A DNA stretch of 64,000 nucleotides from Mobilicoccus sp032056465 (GTDB lineage Bacteria > Actinomycetota > Actinomycetes > Actinomycetales > Dermatophilaceae): the NCBI RefSeq assembly GCF_032056465.1, contig NZ_DAMBCL010000009.1. One strand, 5' to 3'. How positions within the stretch are numbered: position 1 is the stretch's first letter; every line of letters starts with the position of its first letter. The position numbers were made by a program, and so were the translations under genes. Positions 31,621 through 40,105 of this stretch are shown here, piece by piece. Below the pieces are notes generated by a model, which was not told the DNA's origin, made no database searches, and saw only the letters and a program-made list of their open reading frames with translations.

Positions 31621-32436
31621 ATGGAACCGGACGATCTCGAGGCTGTCGAGTTCGTCCGGGACGAGTCCGGGGTGAGCGTCGTCGTGGGCGGCCACCCGCA
31701 GTCGCACGTGCCCGACGACCCGGAGTTCCTCGCCTTCGAGTACATCGCGCACCTCGCCGCGTGCCTCGATCTGCTCCTCCCCCCGCCACCGCAGCGTGTC
31801 GCCGTCACGCACGTGGGCGGCGCGGGCCTCACCCTCGCGCGCTACCTCGCGCACGTGCGCCCCGGCTCGCCGCAGATCGTCCTCGAACCCGACGCCGCGC
31901 TCACGGAGGCCGTGCGACGGGCGGCGCCACTCCCGCGGGGGCACCGCATCCGGGTGCGGCCGACGACCGGGGAGGAGGGCATCCTCGCCTTGCGACCGGC
32001 GAGCGCCGACGCGGTGGTGCTCGATGCGTTCGTCGGCGGCCGTGTGCCCGCCGCCGTGACGACGCTGGAGTTCCTCACGACTGCGGCGCAGGTGTTGTCG
32101 CCGGGCGGGGTCTTCCTCGCGAACATCACCGACGAGCCCGGGTTGCGCTACGTCGCCCGGGTCGCCGCCGGGTTGTCCGAGGCGGGCCTGCCGCACCGGG
32201 CCCTCATCGCCACCCACGACGTGCTCAAGGGGCGGCGACACGGCAACGTCGTGCTCGTCGGGTCGGCCACCGGGATCGACACGGTCGAACTCGACCGTCG
32301 GCTGCGACGCCTGCCGTTCCCCACGGGCATCCGCAGCGACGTCGGACGATGGGCCCGCGGCGCACGGCCGCTCACCGCCGCCGACGCCCGGCCCTCCCCT
32401 CCCGCACCGGACCCGGGCCGGTGGCGGGTGCGCTGA
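31621..32436 (+). CDS. Spermidine-synthase-like methyltransferase-fold protein
   Basis: This 271-residue protein has the fold of spermidine synthases: a SAM or dcSAM loop VTHVGGAGLTLARYL, acidic VLEPDAALTEAVRR, and ADAVVLDAFVGGRVPAAV with an Asp near the substrate site; TLEFLTTAAQVLSPGGVFLANI follows. The expected aspartate pair for polyamine binding is not obvious. The family includes true aminopropyltransferases and many fused-MFS relatives of unknown role. It runs rightward, against its neighbours. The start at 31621 has only a weak GTGGGG site. Confidence 0.75.
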   Translation: MEPDDLEAVEFVRDESGVSVVVGGHPQSHVPDDPEFLAFEYIAHLAACLDLLLPPPPQRVAVTHVGGAGLTLARYLAHVRPGSPQIVLEPDAALTEAVRRAAPLPRGHRIRVRPTTGEEGILALRPASADAVVLDAFVGGRVPAAVTTLEFLTTAAQVLSPGGVFLANITDEPGLRYVARVAAGLSEAGLPHRALIATHDVLKGRRHGNVVLVGSATGIDTVELDRRLRRLPFPTGIRSDVGRWARGARPLTAADARPSPPAPDPGRWRVR

Positions 32437-32571
32437 TCACCGGGGACAAGGCGGCCCGGGATCGGGGGCCCCGACGCCGCGCCACCGCGCGACACCGCCC
32501 GCACGGGACCGTCGTGACCGGTCGCCCTCGGCGAGGTGCGGTGAGCGCGTCGTTCCGGCGGCCTCGGCGGG

Positions 32572-33018
32572 TCAGCTCTTCACGTCGTCGGCGCGGCCGT
32601 AGTACGACCCGGCCTCGACGTGCCCGAGCATCCCCTCGTCGATCTCGCGATGAGTGGGCAGCGCCCGCGGCGTGTGCTGCGCGGCCTCCGCGGGCACCGA
32701 GTCACCGGCACCCCAGTGATCGGGCATGTCGTCCCAATCGGTGTCGACGTCGTCGTCGAGGGCCGTCGCATCGCCGGCCGCGCGGATCGCGACGATCTCG
32801 TCGACGTCCGGGGTGAGCAGCGAGGACTCGGCGAACTGCCGCACGAGCGCGAGCACCTCCTGCGTCACGTCCCCGTCCACGGTGACGACGAAACGCTTGC
32901 CCTGACGCACGTTGAGGATGCCCGGGAACCCCTGCGAGGCGGCCTCGTGCGTCGCGGCACGCCCCATCGGATCCTGCTCGGTGGACCTGGGCATGACATC
33001 GACGACGACACTTCCCAC
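32572..33018 (-). CDS. purS: PurS, FGAM synthase subunit, with C-terminal extension
   Basis: PurS bridges PurQ and PurL in formylglycinamidine ribonucleotide synthesis. The N-terminal 80 residues match the family: VGSVVVDVMPRSTEQDPMGRA, a GFPGILNVRQGKRFVVTVDG core and an ALVRQFAESSLLTPDVDE helix. PurS is normally about 80 residues; this product is 148, and the extra 65 are acidic (DDDVDTDWDDMPDHWG) and His-containing. GTG 33018 has GAGGGG upstream. Neither purQ nor purL follows on this strand, and purC is upstream. Confidence 0.8.
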   Translation of the reverse strand: MGSVVVDVMPRSTEQDPMGRAATHEAASQGFPGILNVRQGKRFVVTVDGDVTQEVLALVRQFAESSLLTPDVDEIVAIRAAGDATALDDDVDTDWDDMPDHWGAGDSVPAEAAQHTPRALPTHREIDEGMLGHVEAGSYYGRADDVKS

Positions 33019-33184
33019 GACGAACCCCTCACACTCGGCGGACGATCCTCCCAGCCTAGCCGCGCACCCTCCCCCACCGGGGGTTGCGACGGACACCGTG
33101 CGGTTGGTCCCGGGCCGCCACGACGCCCCGGGCTCGTCCCGACCTCTCGGCACCGCGCCCCGACCTCGATCCCGGCCGGAGCGC

Positions 33185-34093
33185 TCAGTCGAATGCGCGG
33201 CCCGTGATCGACTCGTAGGCCGCGACGTAGGTGTCGCGGGTGGCGCGGACGACGTCCTGCGGCAGAGCGGGCGGGGCGTCACCGGAGTGACGGTCCCATC
33301 CCGATTCGGGCGAGGTGAGCCAGTCGCGCACGTACTGCTTGTCGTAGGACGTCTGGGGGCGGCCGACCTCGTGCTCCGCCGCACGCCAGAAGCGCGAGGA
33401 GTCGGGGGTGAGGACTTCGTCGGCGAGGACGAGCCGTGAGTCCCGGACGCCGAACTCGACCTTGGTGTCGGCGATGAGGATGCCGCGTTCGGCGGCGATC
33501 TCGTTGCCACGGGTGAGGATTCGCGTCGTCATGTCCCGAGCCGCGGCGGCGAGCTCCGGACCGACCTCGGCCTCGACCTGCGCGAACGTCATGGGTTGGT
33601 CGTGCTCCCCCACCGGCGCCTTGGTGGTGGGGGTGAAGATCGGCTCGGGCAGCGGCGAGGCCTCGGTGAGTCCCTCGGGCAGGTTCACCCCGCACACCGA
33701 GCCACTCTCGCGGTACTCGGCGAGGCCGCTGCCGGTGAGGTAGGCGCGGCCGATGCACTCCACGGGCAGCATCTGCAGCCGCCGCACGAGGATGGCGCGC
33801 CCCTCGACCTGAGGCGGCACGTCGACGGAGACGACGTGGTTGGGCACGAGGGAGGCGAACTGCTCGAACCACCACAACGACAGCTGGGTGAGGATGCGAC
33901 CCTTGTCGGGGATGACCGAGTCGAGGACGTGGTCGTAGGCGGAGATGCGGTCGCTCGCGACCAGCAGCAACAACTCATGCGACGGAGTTCCGTCCGCGTC
34001 GAGGGGGGCGTAGAGCTCACGCACCTTGCCCGAGTAGACCCGGGCGTAGCCGGGGAGGTCGAGTGCCCCACCCGGGGCGGTGTCCTGCGTCAT
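33185..34093 (-). CDS. purC: SAICAR synthase
   Basis: PurC joins aspartate to CAIR, step 8 of purine synthesis. The 302-residue product has the family's YSGKVRELYAP loop, LVASDRISAYDHVLDS, the CIGRAYLTGSGLAEY segment, and the C-terminal SRFWRAAEHEVGRPQTSYDKQYVRDWL. Its ATG overlaps the purD stop by 4 bp. This is a normal-length actinobacterial PurC. Confidence 0.96.
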   Translation of the reverse strand: MTQDTAPGGALDLPGYARVYSGKVRELYAPLDADGTPSHELLLLVASDRISAYDHVLDSVIPDKGRILTQLSLWWFEQFASLVPNHVVSVDVPPQVEGRAILVRRLQMLPVECIGRAYLTGSGLAEYRESGSVCGVNLPEGLTEASPLPEPIFTPTTKAPVGEHDQPMTFAQVEAEVGPELAAAARDMTTRILTRGNEIAAERGILIADTKVEFGVRDSRLVLADEVLTPDSSRFWRAAEHEVGRPQTSYDKQYVRDWLTSPESGWDRHSGDAPPALPQDVVRATRDTYVAAYESITGRAFD

Positions 34094-35391
34094 TCCTGCT
34101 CCTGACCCGGGAGGGCGATGCGGTTCTGGGCGGCGGCGAGCGCGATGTCGGTGCGGTGACGGCTCCCGGGGATCTCGACGGCGTCGACCGCGGCGTAGGC
34201 GATCTTGCGGGCGGCCGCGAGGTCGGGGCCCGTCGCGACGACCGAGAGCACCCGTCCACCCGCGGTGACGAGACTGTCGGAACCTTCTCGTGTGCCGGCG
34301 TGCAGGATCTGCGCCTCGCCGACGTCGCCGATGACGATCGGGTCCCCCTTGCGGGGCGCCTCGGGGTAGCCGCGGGCGGCGACGACGACGGTGACCGCGG
34401 CGTCGTCGGACCACTCGAGCGGGGGGAGATCCGCGAGCTCACCGCGAGCGGCGGCCAGGAGCACCCCGCCCAAGCTGGTGCGCAGCCGCGCGAGCACCAC
34501 CTGGGTCTCGGGGTCTCCGAAACGGGCGTTGAACTCGACGACCCGCAGCCCCTGGCTCGTCAGCGCCAGACCGACGTACAGCACGCCGGCGAACGGTGTG
34601 CCGCGACGGCGCATCTCGGCGATCGTCGGCTCGGCGACGCGGGTGACGACGTCCTCGGTGAGGGTGGCCGGCGCCCAGTCCAACGGCGTGTAGGCGCCCA
34701 TGCCGCCCGTGTTGGGGCCGCGGCCACCGTCGCCGAGGCGCTTGAAGTCCTGGGCCGGGGCGAGAGGCACGACGGTCTCGCCGTCGGTGAGGCAGAACAG
34801 GGAGATCTCGGGGCCGTCGAGGAACTCCTCGATGACGACGCGCGTCTCGTCCTCCCCCGGCGCCTTCTCGCGCTCGAGGCACTGGACGGCGTGCGCGAAC
34901 GCCTTGGTGCGTTCCTCCGTGACGACGACGCCCTTGCCGGCCGCGAGCCCGTCGTCCTTGACGACGTACGGCGCACCGAAGTGGTCGAGGGCCTCCATGA
35001 CGGCGTCGACCGTGGTGCACACGGCCGACCGTGCGGTGGGGACCCCGGCGGCCTCCATGACCTCCTTCGCGAACGCCTTGCTGCTCTCCAACCGCGCCGC
35101 GCGGGCCGTGGGCCCGAAGCAGGGGATGCCCCGAGCGACGACCGCGTCCGTCACGCCGGCGACCAGCGGGGCCTCGGGGCCGACGACCACGAGGTCGACC
35201 TGCGTCCGGACGGCGAGGGCCGCGACCGCCTCGGGGTCGGACCCGGAGCCGGCCACGTCGAGACACGTGGCGACCTGCGCGATCCCCGGGTTGCCGGGGG
35301 CGGCGAACACCTCCTTCACCTGCGGGTCACGCGCGAGCGCGAGAGCGAGGGCGTGTTCACGGGCACCACTACCGATGACGAGGACCTTCAC
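34090..35391 (-). CDS. purD: Phosphoribosylamine-glycine ligase
   Basis: PurD makes glycinamide ribonucleotide, step 2 of the purine pathway. The 433-residue protein begins MKVLVIGSGAREHAL (GTG start) and has VVGPEAPLVAGVTDAV, the ATP-grasp lobe with AAGKGVVVTEERTKA and FLDGPEISLFCLTDG, and VVEFNARFGDPETQVVLARL. Length and order are typical. It overlaps purC and heads a purD-purC unit. Confidence 0.96.
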   Translation of the reverse strand: MKVLVIGSGAREHALALALARDPQVKEVFAAPGNPGIAQVATCLDVAGSGSDPEAVAALAVRTQVDLVVVGPEAPLVAGVTDAVVARGIPCFGPTARAARLESSKAFAKEVMEAAGVPTARSAVCTTVDAVMEALDHFGAPYVVKDDGLAAGKGVVVTEERTKAFAHAVQCLEREKAPGEDETRVVIEEFLDGPEISLFCLTDGETVVPLAPAQDFKRLGDGGRGPNTGGMGAYTPLDWAPATLTEDVVTRVAEPTIAEMRRRGTPFAGVLYVGLALTSQGLRVVEFNARFGDPETQVVLARLRTSLGGVLLAAARGELADLPPLEWSDDAAVTVVVAARGYPEAPRKGDPIVIGDVGEAQILHAGTREGSDSLVTAGGRVLSVVATGPDLAAARKIAYAAVDAVEIPGSRHRTDIALAAAQNRIALPGQEQE

Positions 35392-35621
35392 GCGCCCAGC
35401 CTAGGCGCAACGACCGACGGTCCCCACCCCCTCGTGGACACCCCCTCCCGGTCCCCGCCCCGTCCCGGCCTGCCACGGCGAAGACGGCGCGCGATCCTCC
35501 CCCCGCGGCGGGTCGCCCGGAGCTAGGGTGCGCTCACGAGATCCCCGCCACGAAGGTCCGTGACGGGCCCACCGTCGACCGTGTCGGCCGATCGAGGACA
35601 GCCATTCCGAGGGGACGGGTG

Positions 35622-37355
35622 ATGACCCAGGACGCCGAGCCGAGCGCGGCCGCCACATCGACGGACGAGCCACGGCACCGCAGCCCAGAGGGTCCGGGTG
35701 ACACATCTCGCGAACCCTCGGCCCCGAGCGAGCAGGACCCGCCACGACCGGGTCGAGGACGCGGCGGCCGGGTCGATCGCGGCGGCACGGTCGATCGGGG
35801 TGGTCGCCGCAGGCGGAACGGGCGAGGCGGTCCAGCCGGGCGCGGCGGCCGCGGGGACGGACCTGGTGGGGGTTCGGCGGAGGACGAGGATCGGGGCGAG
35901 CGGGGAACCGGGGGCCGCGCCGACCCGGAGACCGAGACGGAGACCCGTACGGGCCCCGGCCGAGGCACGGACACCGACACCACCGCAGGCGCCGAGACGG
36001 ACCCGGGCACCGTGTCCACTGCGCTCTCCGCTGCGGGCCCCGGCCGGAACGCACTCCTCGACGCCGGCTCCCCGGGAGAGACCACGCGTCGACCTCGCGC
36101 ACGGACGCCGCTGGGTGCCTCCGTGTCGCGGACACCCACGGCGAAGGGCGTCGCGGGAGGCAGGAGCGTCGTCGGGTCGACGGCGGCGGGTTCGTCCGGG
36201 CCTCGGGGCGCGACGGGCTCCGACGCCCCCGAGGCGTCCGCCGGGTCGGGTGAGTCGGTCGACCCCCTTCGGCACCGCACGGGGACGTCTTCGGCCTCCG
36301 GAACCCTCGGCAACGGAGGCTGGACGCCCGGCCGTCCCGTCAACGCCTGGGCCACCCCCGTCGCGGCGGGTCACGACAGCTCCCTGCCCCTGCCGCTCGA
36401 CGCCGGCATGGACCGCATCTCGACGCGCATCTACACGCTCGGGGTCCGCACCCCGGGGATGACGCGCTCCCAGATCGTCGCCGCCGGCATCCCCGCCGAC
36501 GCGATCGATCCCGCGGTCGATCACCTGACCCAGAACGGGCTGCTCCGCCCGACCGGCCACGACGCCTGGGAGGCCATCCCCCCGGAGCTCGCGTTGTCCT
36601 CGCTCGCCTCGAGCTACGAGGCCAGGGCGCTCTACCTCCGGGACGCCGCCGAGGACCTCACGAACGAGTACCACCGCATCCGCCTCGCCGCGGCGGAGCA
36701 GTCTCCCGGGCTCACCGTGCTGCGCAACACGGACGAACTCGCGGCCGCCGTCCAGGGCGTGACGGGCGCGGCGACGCAGGAGATCTGGGCCGCGCTCGAC
36801 GACTCCCCGCGCGCCGCGCACCTGTTCGGCACCGACCTCGACCGGCACCGCCAACGCCTCCTCACGAGGGCCGGCACCCCGCTGCGACGCCGCACGACCC
36901 TCGACGGGCAGATGCTGCGCCATCCCCGCGCGGGCGAGGTCCTCCGTGCGCGGGCCGAGGCCGGGGAGGAGAACCGGTTCCTCGCCGACCTGCCGTTCTC
37001 GATCGTCGGGGCCGACGACCACAGCGCCGTCGTGGACCTCACCTCGTTCGACACCTCCGGCGCCGGGTCCATGCTCGTCCACGACCGCCGCCTCGTCCTC
37101 GCCCTGCGGCGGCTGTGCGAGACGTGGTGGCAGCTGGCGAGCCCGATGGCGTGGGACGCGATCGGAGAGGTCGACCGCGACAGCGCGTTCATCCTCTCGA
37201 TGCTCGCCGCGGGCGCGACCGACGCGACGATGGCCGCCCAGACCGGCCTCTCCCAGCGCACGATCGAGCGCCGTGTGCGCGTCCTCATGACCCGTCTCGG
37301 CGCCTCCACACGCTTCCAAGCGGGTGTCCTCGCCACCAGGCGCGGGTGGATCTGA
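35622..37355 (+). CDS. LuxR-type regulator with long disordered N-terminus
   Basis: The C-terminal residues (about 515-577) form a LuxR-type helix-turn-helix (LAAGATDATMAAQTGLSQRTIERRVRVLM). Ahead of it, from about residue 265, is a TrmB-like winged helix (GMTRSQIVAAGIPADAIDPAV...) and a regulatory part with a RAGTPLRRRTTLDG segment. The first 250 residues are Pro/Arg/Thr/Asp-rich and show no fold. ATG 35622 has GAGGGG upstream; GTG 35619 is also possible. TrmB-LuxR proteins in actinobacteria respond to unknown signals. The gene is alone between purD and the helicase. Confidence 0.75.
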   Translation: MTQDAEPSAAATSTDEPRHRSPEGPGDTSREPSAPSEQDPPRPGRGRGGRVDRGGTVDRGGRRRRNGRGGPAGRGGRGDGPGGGSAEDEDRGERGTGGRADPETETETRTGPGRGTDTDTTAGAETDPGTVSTALSAAGPGRNALLDAGSPGETTRRPRARTPLGASVSRTPTAKGVAGGRSVVGSTAAGSSGPRGATGSDAPEASAGSGESVDPLRHRTGTSSASGTLGNGGWTPGRPVNAWATPVAAGHDSSLPLPLDAGMDRISTRIYTLGVRTPGMTRSQIVAAGIPADAIDPAVDHLTQNGLLRPTGHDAWEAIPPELALSSLASSYEARALYLRDAAEDLTNEYHRIRLAAAEQSPGLTVLRNTDELAAAVQGVTGAATQEIWAALDDSPRAAHLFGTDLDRHRQRLLTRAGTPLRRRTTLDGQMLRHPRAGEVLRARAEAGEENRFLADLPFSIVGADDHSAVVDLTSFDTSGAGSMLVHDRRLVLALRRLCETWWQLASPMAWDAIGEVDRDSAFILSMLAAGATDATMAAQTGLSQRTIERRVRVLMTRLGASTRFQAGVLATRRGWI

Positions 37356-37790
37356 CGACCCTCCACGTCGCCCGGCGGGACGACACGAGCCGCCCGGCGA
37401 CCGCGACGACGCCGCGGCCGGCACCGCCACGAACCCACCTGGCCCCGCACGCCTTCCGCGCAGACGCCCCTCGCCTCCCGGACGTGGATCCGATCACCCC
37501 GTCCGCCTCCGTCCCGAACCTCCCCCGGGCGTCCCCACGTCGTACAGCGATGGGAGCGCGCGCTCGCGCCGCCGGCTCACCGGCTCCGTGACCAGCATCG
37601 TCGCCGAACGGAGCCGCGACTCCGGGGCCGGCGACCCATCGATGTACGACGGACGGGTCGGGGCTCGTCCTCACCGAGCCGGGGGTCTGACACCGGGTGA
37701 CATCGCGTGGGGGCGGAGAGCCGCCGGCCGGCGCCCACTAAAGTGGAGTGCTCGCGTCGCCGGTGGTGACGCGGACGCACCGGCGAGCGA
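37356..37790 (+). other. Intergenic region upstream of the HelR-type helicase
   Basis: A 435-bp region with no gene that I can support. Close to its end, 37735-37746 holds the palindrome CCACT-AA-AGTGG, 44 bp before the helicase ATG and possibly part of its promoter or operator. I did not find a clear match to a rifampicin-associated element. Confidence 0.45.
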
Positions 37791-40079
37791 ATGGGCGGAT
37801 CAGTGAGCGAAGGCGTCGTGACCGGCACCGACACGGGCGAGGGCAGGGATCGGGGGGACGAGCAGGCGGCCGACGTCCTCGCGCGCGAACTCGCGGTCGA
37901 GCAGGCGCACGTCGACCGTGTCCTCGCCGAACTGCGCAAGGCCGGCGAGCGCGCCGCGCTCGTCGAGGCCGAGGGCATGTCGCGGGGGCGCACCGACCGC
38001 ACCGGCGACATCCGCGACGAGGAGATGTCCGGGCTGTTCGCCCGTGACGCCCTCGTCTTCCGCGCCGGGCTGCGCCGCCACGACCTCGAACGTCAGCACG
38101 AGGGGCTCGTGTTCGGACGGCTCGACATGGAGGACGCCCACGGCCGCGAGGTGCGGTACGTCGGCCGTCTCGGCGTGCGTGACGACGAGTACGAACCCCT
38201 CGTCATCGACTGGCGCGCCCCGGCCGCCTCGCCGTTCTACCGGGCGACGCCCGTGGACCCCCAGAACGTCCTGCGCCGTCGCGTGCTGCGTTCGCGGGGA
38301 GACCGGGTCATCGGGGCCGAGGACGACCTCATGGTCGCCGACGCCCCCGACGACCTCGTCGTCCTCGGCGAGGGCGCCCTCATGGCGGCGCTCGGCCGCA
38401 GCCGAAGCGCGCACATGCGCGACATCGTCGCGACCATCCAGGCGCATCAGGACGAGGCGATCCGCGCCCCCGCCCGGGGCGTCACCCAGATCACGGGGGG
38501 CCCCGGCACCGGCAAGACCGTCGTCGCCCTCCACCGCGCCGCCTACCTGCTCTACAGCGACCGTCGGCGGTTCGAGGGCGGCGGTGTGCTCGTCGTCGGC
38601 CCGTCCGCGGCGTACACCGCCTACATCGAACGGGTCCTGCCCTCCCTCGGCGAGGACTCCGTCTCGCTGCGCGCCCTCGGCGACGTCGTCGAGGCCTGCA
38701 CGGCGCAGCGTCTCGACACCCCGGCCGCCGCGGCGCTCAAGGGCTCCCTCCGCATCCGGCGGGTGCTCGCGCGGGCCTCGCGCGACACGATCCCGGGGGC
38801 ACCCGACGCGCTGCGGGCGATGGTGTCCGGGCGTCCCGTGCGCCTCGAAAGCCGCCGACTGGACCGCGTGCGGGCCCAGGTGCTGCGGCGCCACCACCGC
38901 AACGCCTCTCAGGAGGCGATGACCCTCGCGCTCGCCGCCGACGCGTGGTCGCAGGTCAGGCGCCCCGAGGATCGGGACACCGACCGCGAGGAGTTCATCG
39001 CGACGTTCGTCGACCACCGCGACGTCGAGGCGTTCGTGCACGCGTGGTGGCCACCGGTGGACCCGCGTGAGGTGCTCCTCTGGCTCGCCGATGCCCGCCG
39101 CGCCCGCCGTTACGCCCGGGGGGTGTTCTCCCAGGACGAGGCCGACGTCCTCGCCGGATCGATGCGGGCGGCGCTCGACACCGGCACGTGGTCGGTCGCC
39201 GACGTGGCCCTCGTCGACGACCTCGACGCCCGGCTCGGCGAGGTCAAGCAGGCCCCCGCCGAGCGTGGGTTCTTCGAGATCGAGGAACTCGACGAGCTCG
39301 AGGCCCAGCGTTCGCTGCGGATCGGCGTCCCCGAACGCGACGTGCCCGCGCACACCGCGCTCACGCCGACGCGGCGCGTCACGCACGGTGACGCCCGCGA
39401 CCTGTTGCTCCGCGGCCACGTGGACCGGCCGAGCGAGTACGCCCACGTGCTCGTCGACGAGGCGCAGGACGTCTCGCCGATGCAGTGGCGCCTGCTCGCC
39501 CGGCGGGGTCGGTGGGCGAGCTGGACCGTCGTCGGCGACCTCGCGCAGGCCTCCTGGGAGGACCTCGCCGAGGCCGCGACCGCCCGCGACGAGGCCTTCG
39601 GCACCGCGCCCCGGCGCGAGTTCCACATGGACACGAACTACCGCAATGCCCGTGAGGTGTTCGCCTACGCCGAGCGGGTGATCTCCGAGCACGTTCCCGA
39701 CGCCGACATCCCCCGGGCCGTGCGGGAGACCGGCGTCGAGCCCGTCGACGTCACCGTCCCGGGGGCGGAGCTCGCCGCCACCGTCCGGGCGCATGTCGCC
39801 GACCTCGCCGAGGAGGTCGAGGGCAGCGTCGCGATCATCGCGCCCGCCCGTTGGGCCGAGCCGATGGCGCAGCTCGTCGCCGACGCCGAGGCCATCGCCC
39901 CGGGGCTGGGCGACCGCCTCGTGCTCGTCGACCCGCTGTCGAGCAAGGGCCTCGAGTACGACGCGACCCTCGTCGTCGATCCCGACGCCATCGTCGCCGA
40001 GTCACCCGGCGGTGTGCGCGTGCTCTACGTCGTCCTCACCCGCGCCGCTCACCGCATGCACGTCCTCCGCCCCACCTGA
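37791..40079 (+). CDS. HelD/HelR-type RNA polymerase-associated helicase-like ATPase
   Basis: HelD-type proteins displace RNA polymerase from DNA, recycling stalled complexes; actinobacterial class II members (HelR) can protect against rifamycins. The 762-residue protein has an N-terminal coiled coil (residues 20-70) that in the family reaches into the secondary channel, EPLVIDWRAPAASPFYRA, Walker A GGPGTGKTVVALHRAAYLLY (about residue 245), VLVDEAQDVSPMQWRLLARR with Walker B, and the C-terminal KGLEYDATLVVDPD and VVLTRAAHRMHVL. It lacks the accessory domains of UvrD. ATG 37791 or GTG 37803 is the start. Confidence 0.9.
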   Translation: MGGSVSEGVVTGTDTGEGRDRGDEQAADVLARELAVEQAHVDRVLAELRKAGERAALVEAEGMSRGRTDRTGDIRDEEMSGLFARDALVFRAGLRRHDLERQHEGLVFGRLDMEDAHGREVRYVGRLGVRDDEYEPLVIDWRAPAASPFYRATPVDPQNVLRRRVLRSRGDRVIGAEDDLMVADAPDDLVVLGEGALMAALGRSRSAHMRDIVATIQAHQDEAIRAPARGVTQITGGPGTGKTVVALHRAAYLLYSDRRRFEGGGVLVVGPSAAYTAYIERVLPSLGEDSVSLRALGDVVEACTAQRLDTPAAAALKGSLRIRRVLARASRDTIPGAPDALRAMVSGRPVRLESRRLDRVRAQVLRRHHRNASQEAMTLALAADAWSQVRRPEDRDTDREEFIATFVDHRDVEAFVHAWWPPVDPREVLLWLADARRARRYARGVFSQDEADVLAGSMRAALDTGTWSVADVALVDDLDARLGEVKQAPAERGFFEIEELDELEAQRSLRIGVPERDVPAHTALTPTRRVTHGDARDLLLRGHVDRPSEYAHVLVDEAQDVSPMQWRLLARRGRWASWTVVGDLAQASWEDLAEAATARDEAFGTAPRREFHMDTNYRNAREVFAYAERVISEHVPDADIPRAVRETGVEPVDVTVPGAELAATVRAHVADLAEEVEGSVAIIAPARWAEPMAQLVADAEAIAPGLGDRLVLVDPLSSKGLEYDATLVVDPDAIVAESPGGVRVLYVVLTRAAHRMHVLRPT

Positions 40080-40105
40080 CCCGGCCTCGGCCCACGGCGG
40101 GACGG

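Noticed and set aside
37356..37790. Rifampicin-associated element upstream of the HelR-type gene
   Set aside because: I could not find a clear match; only the CCACT-AA-AGTGG palindrome is seen.
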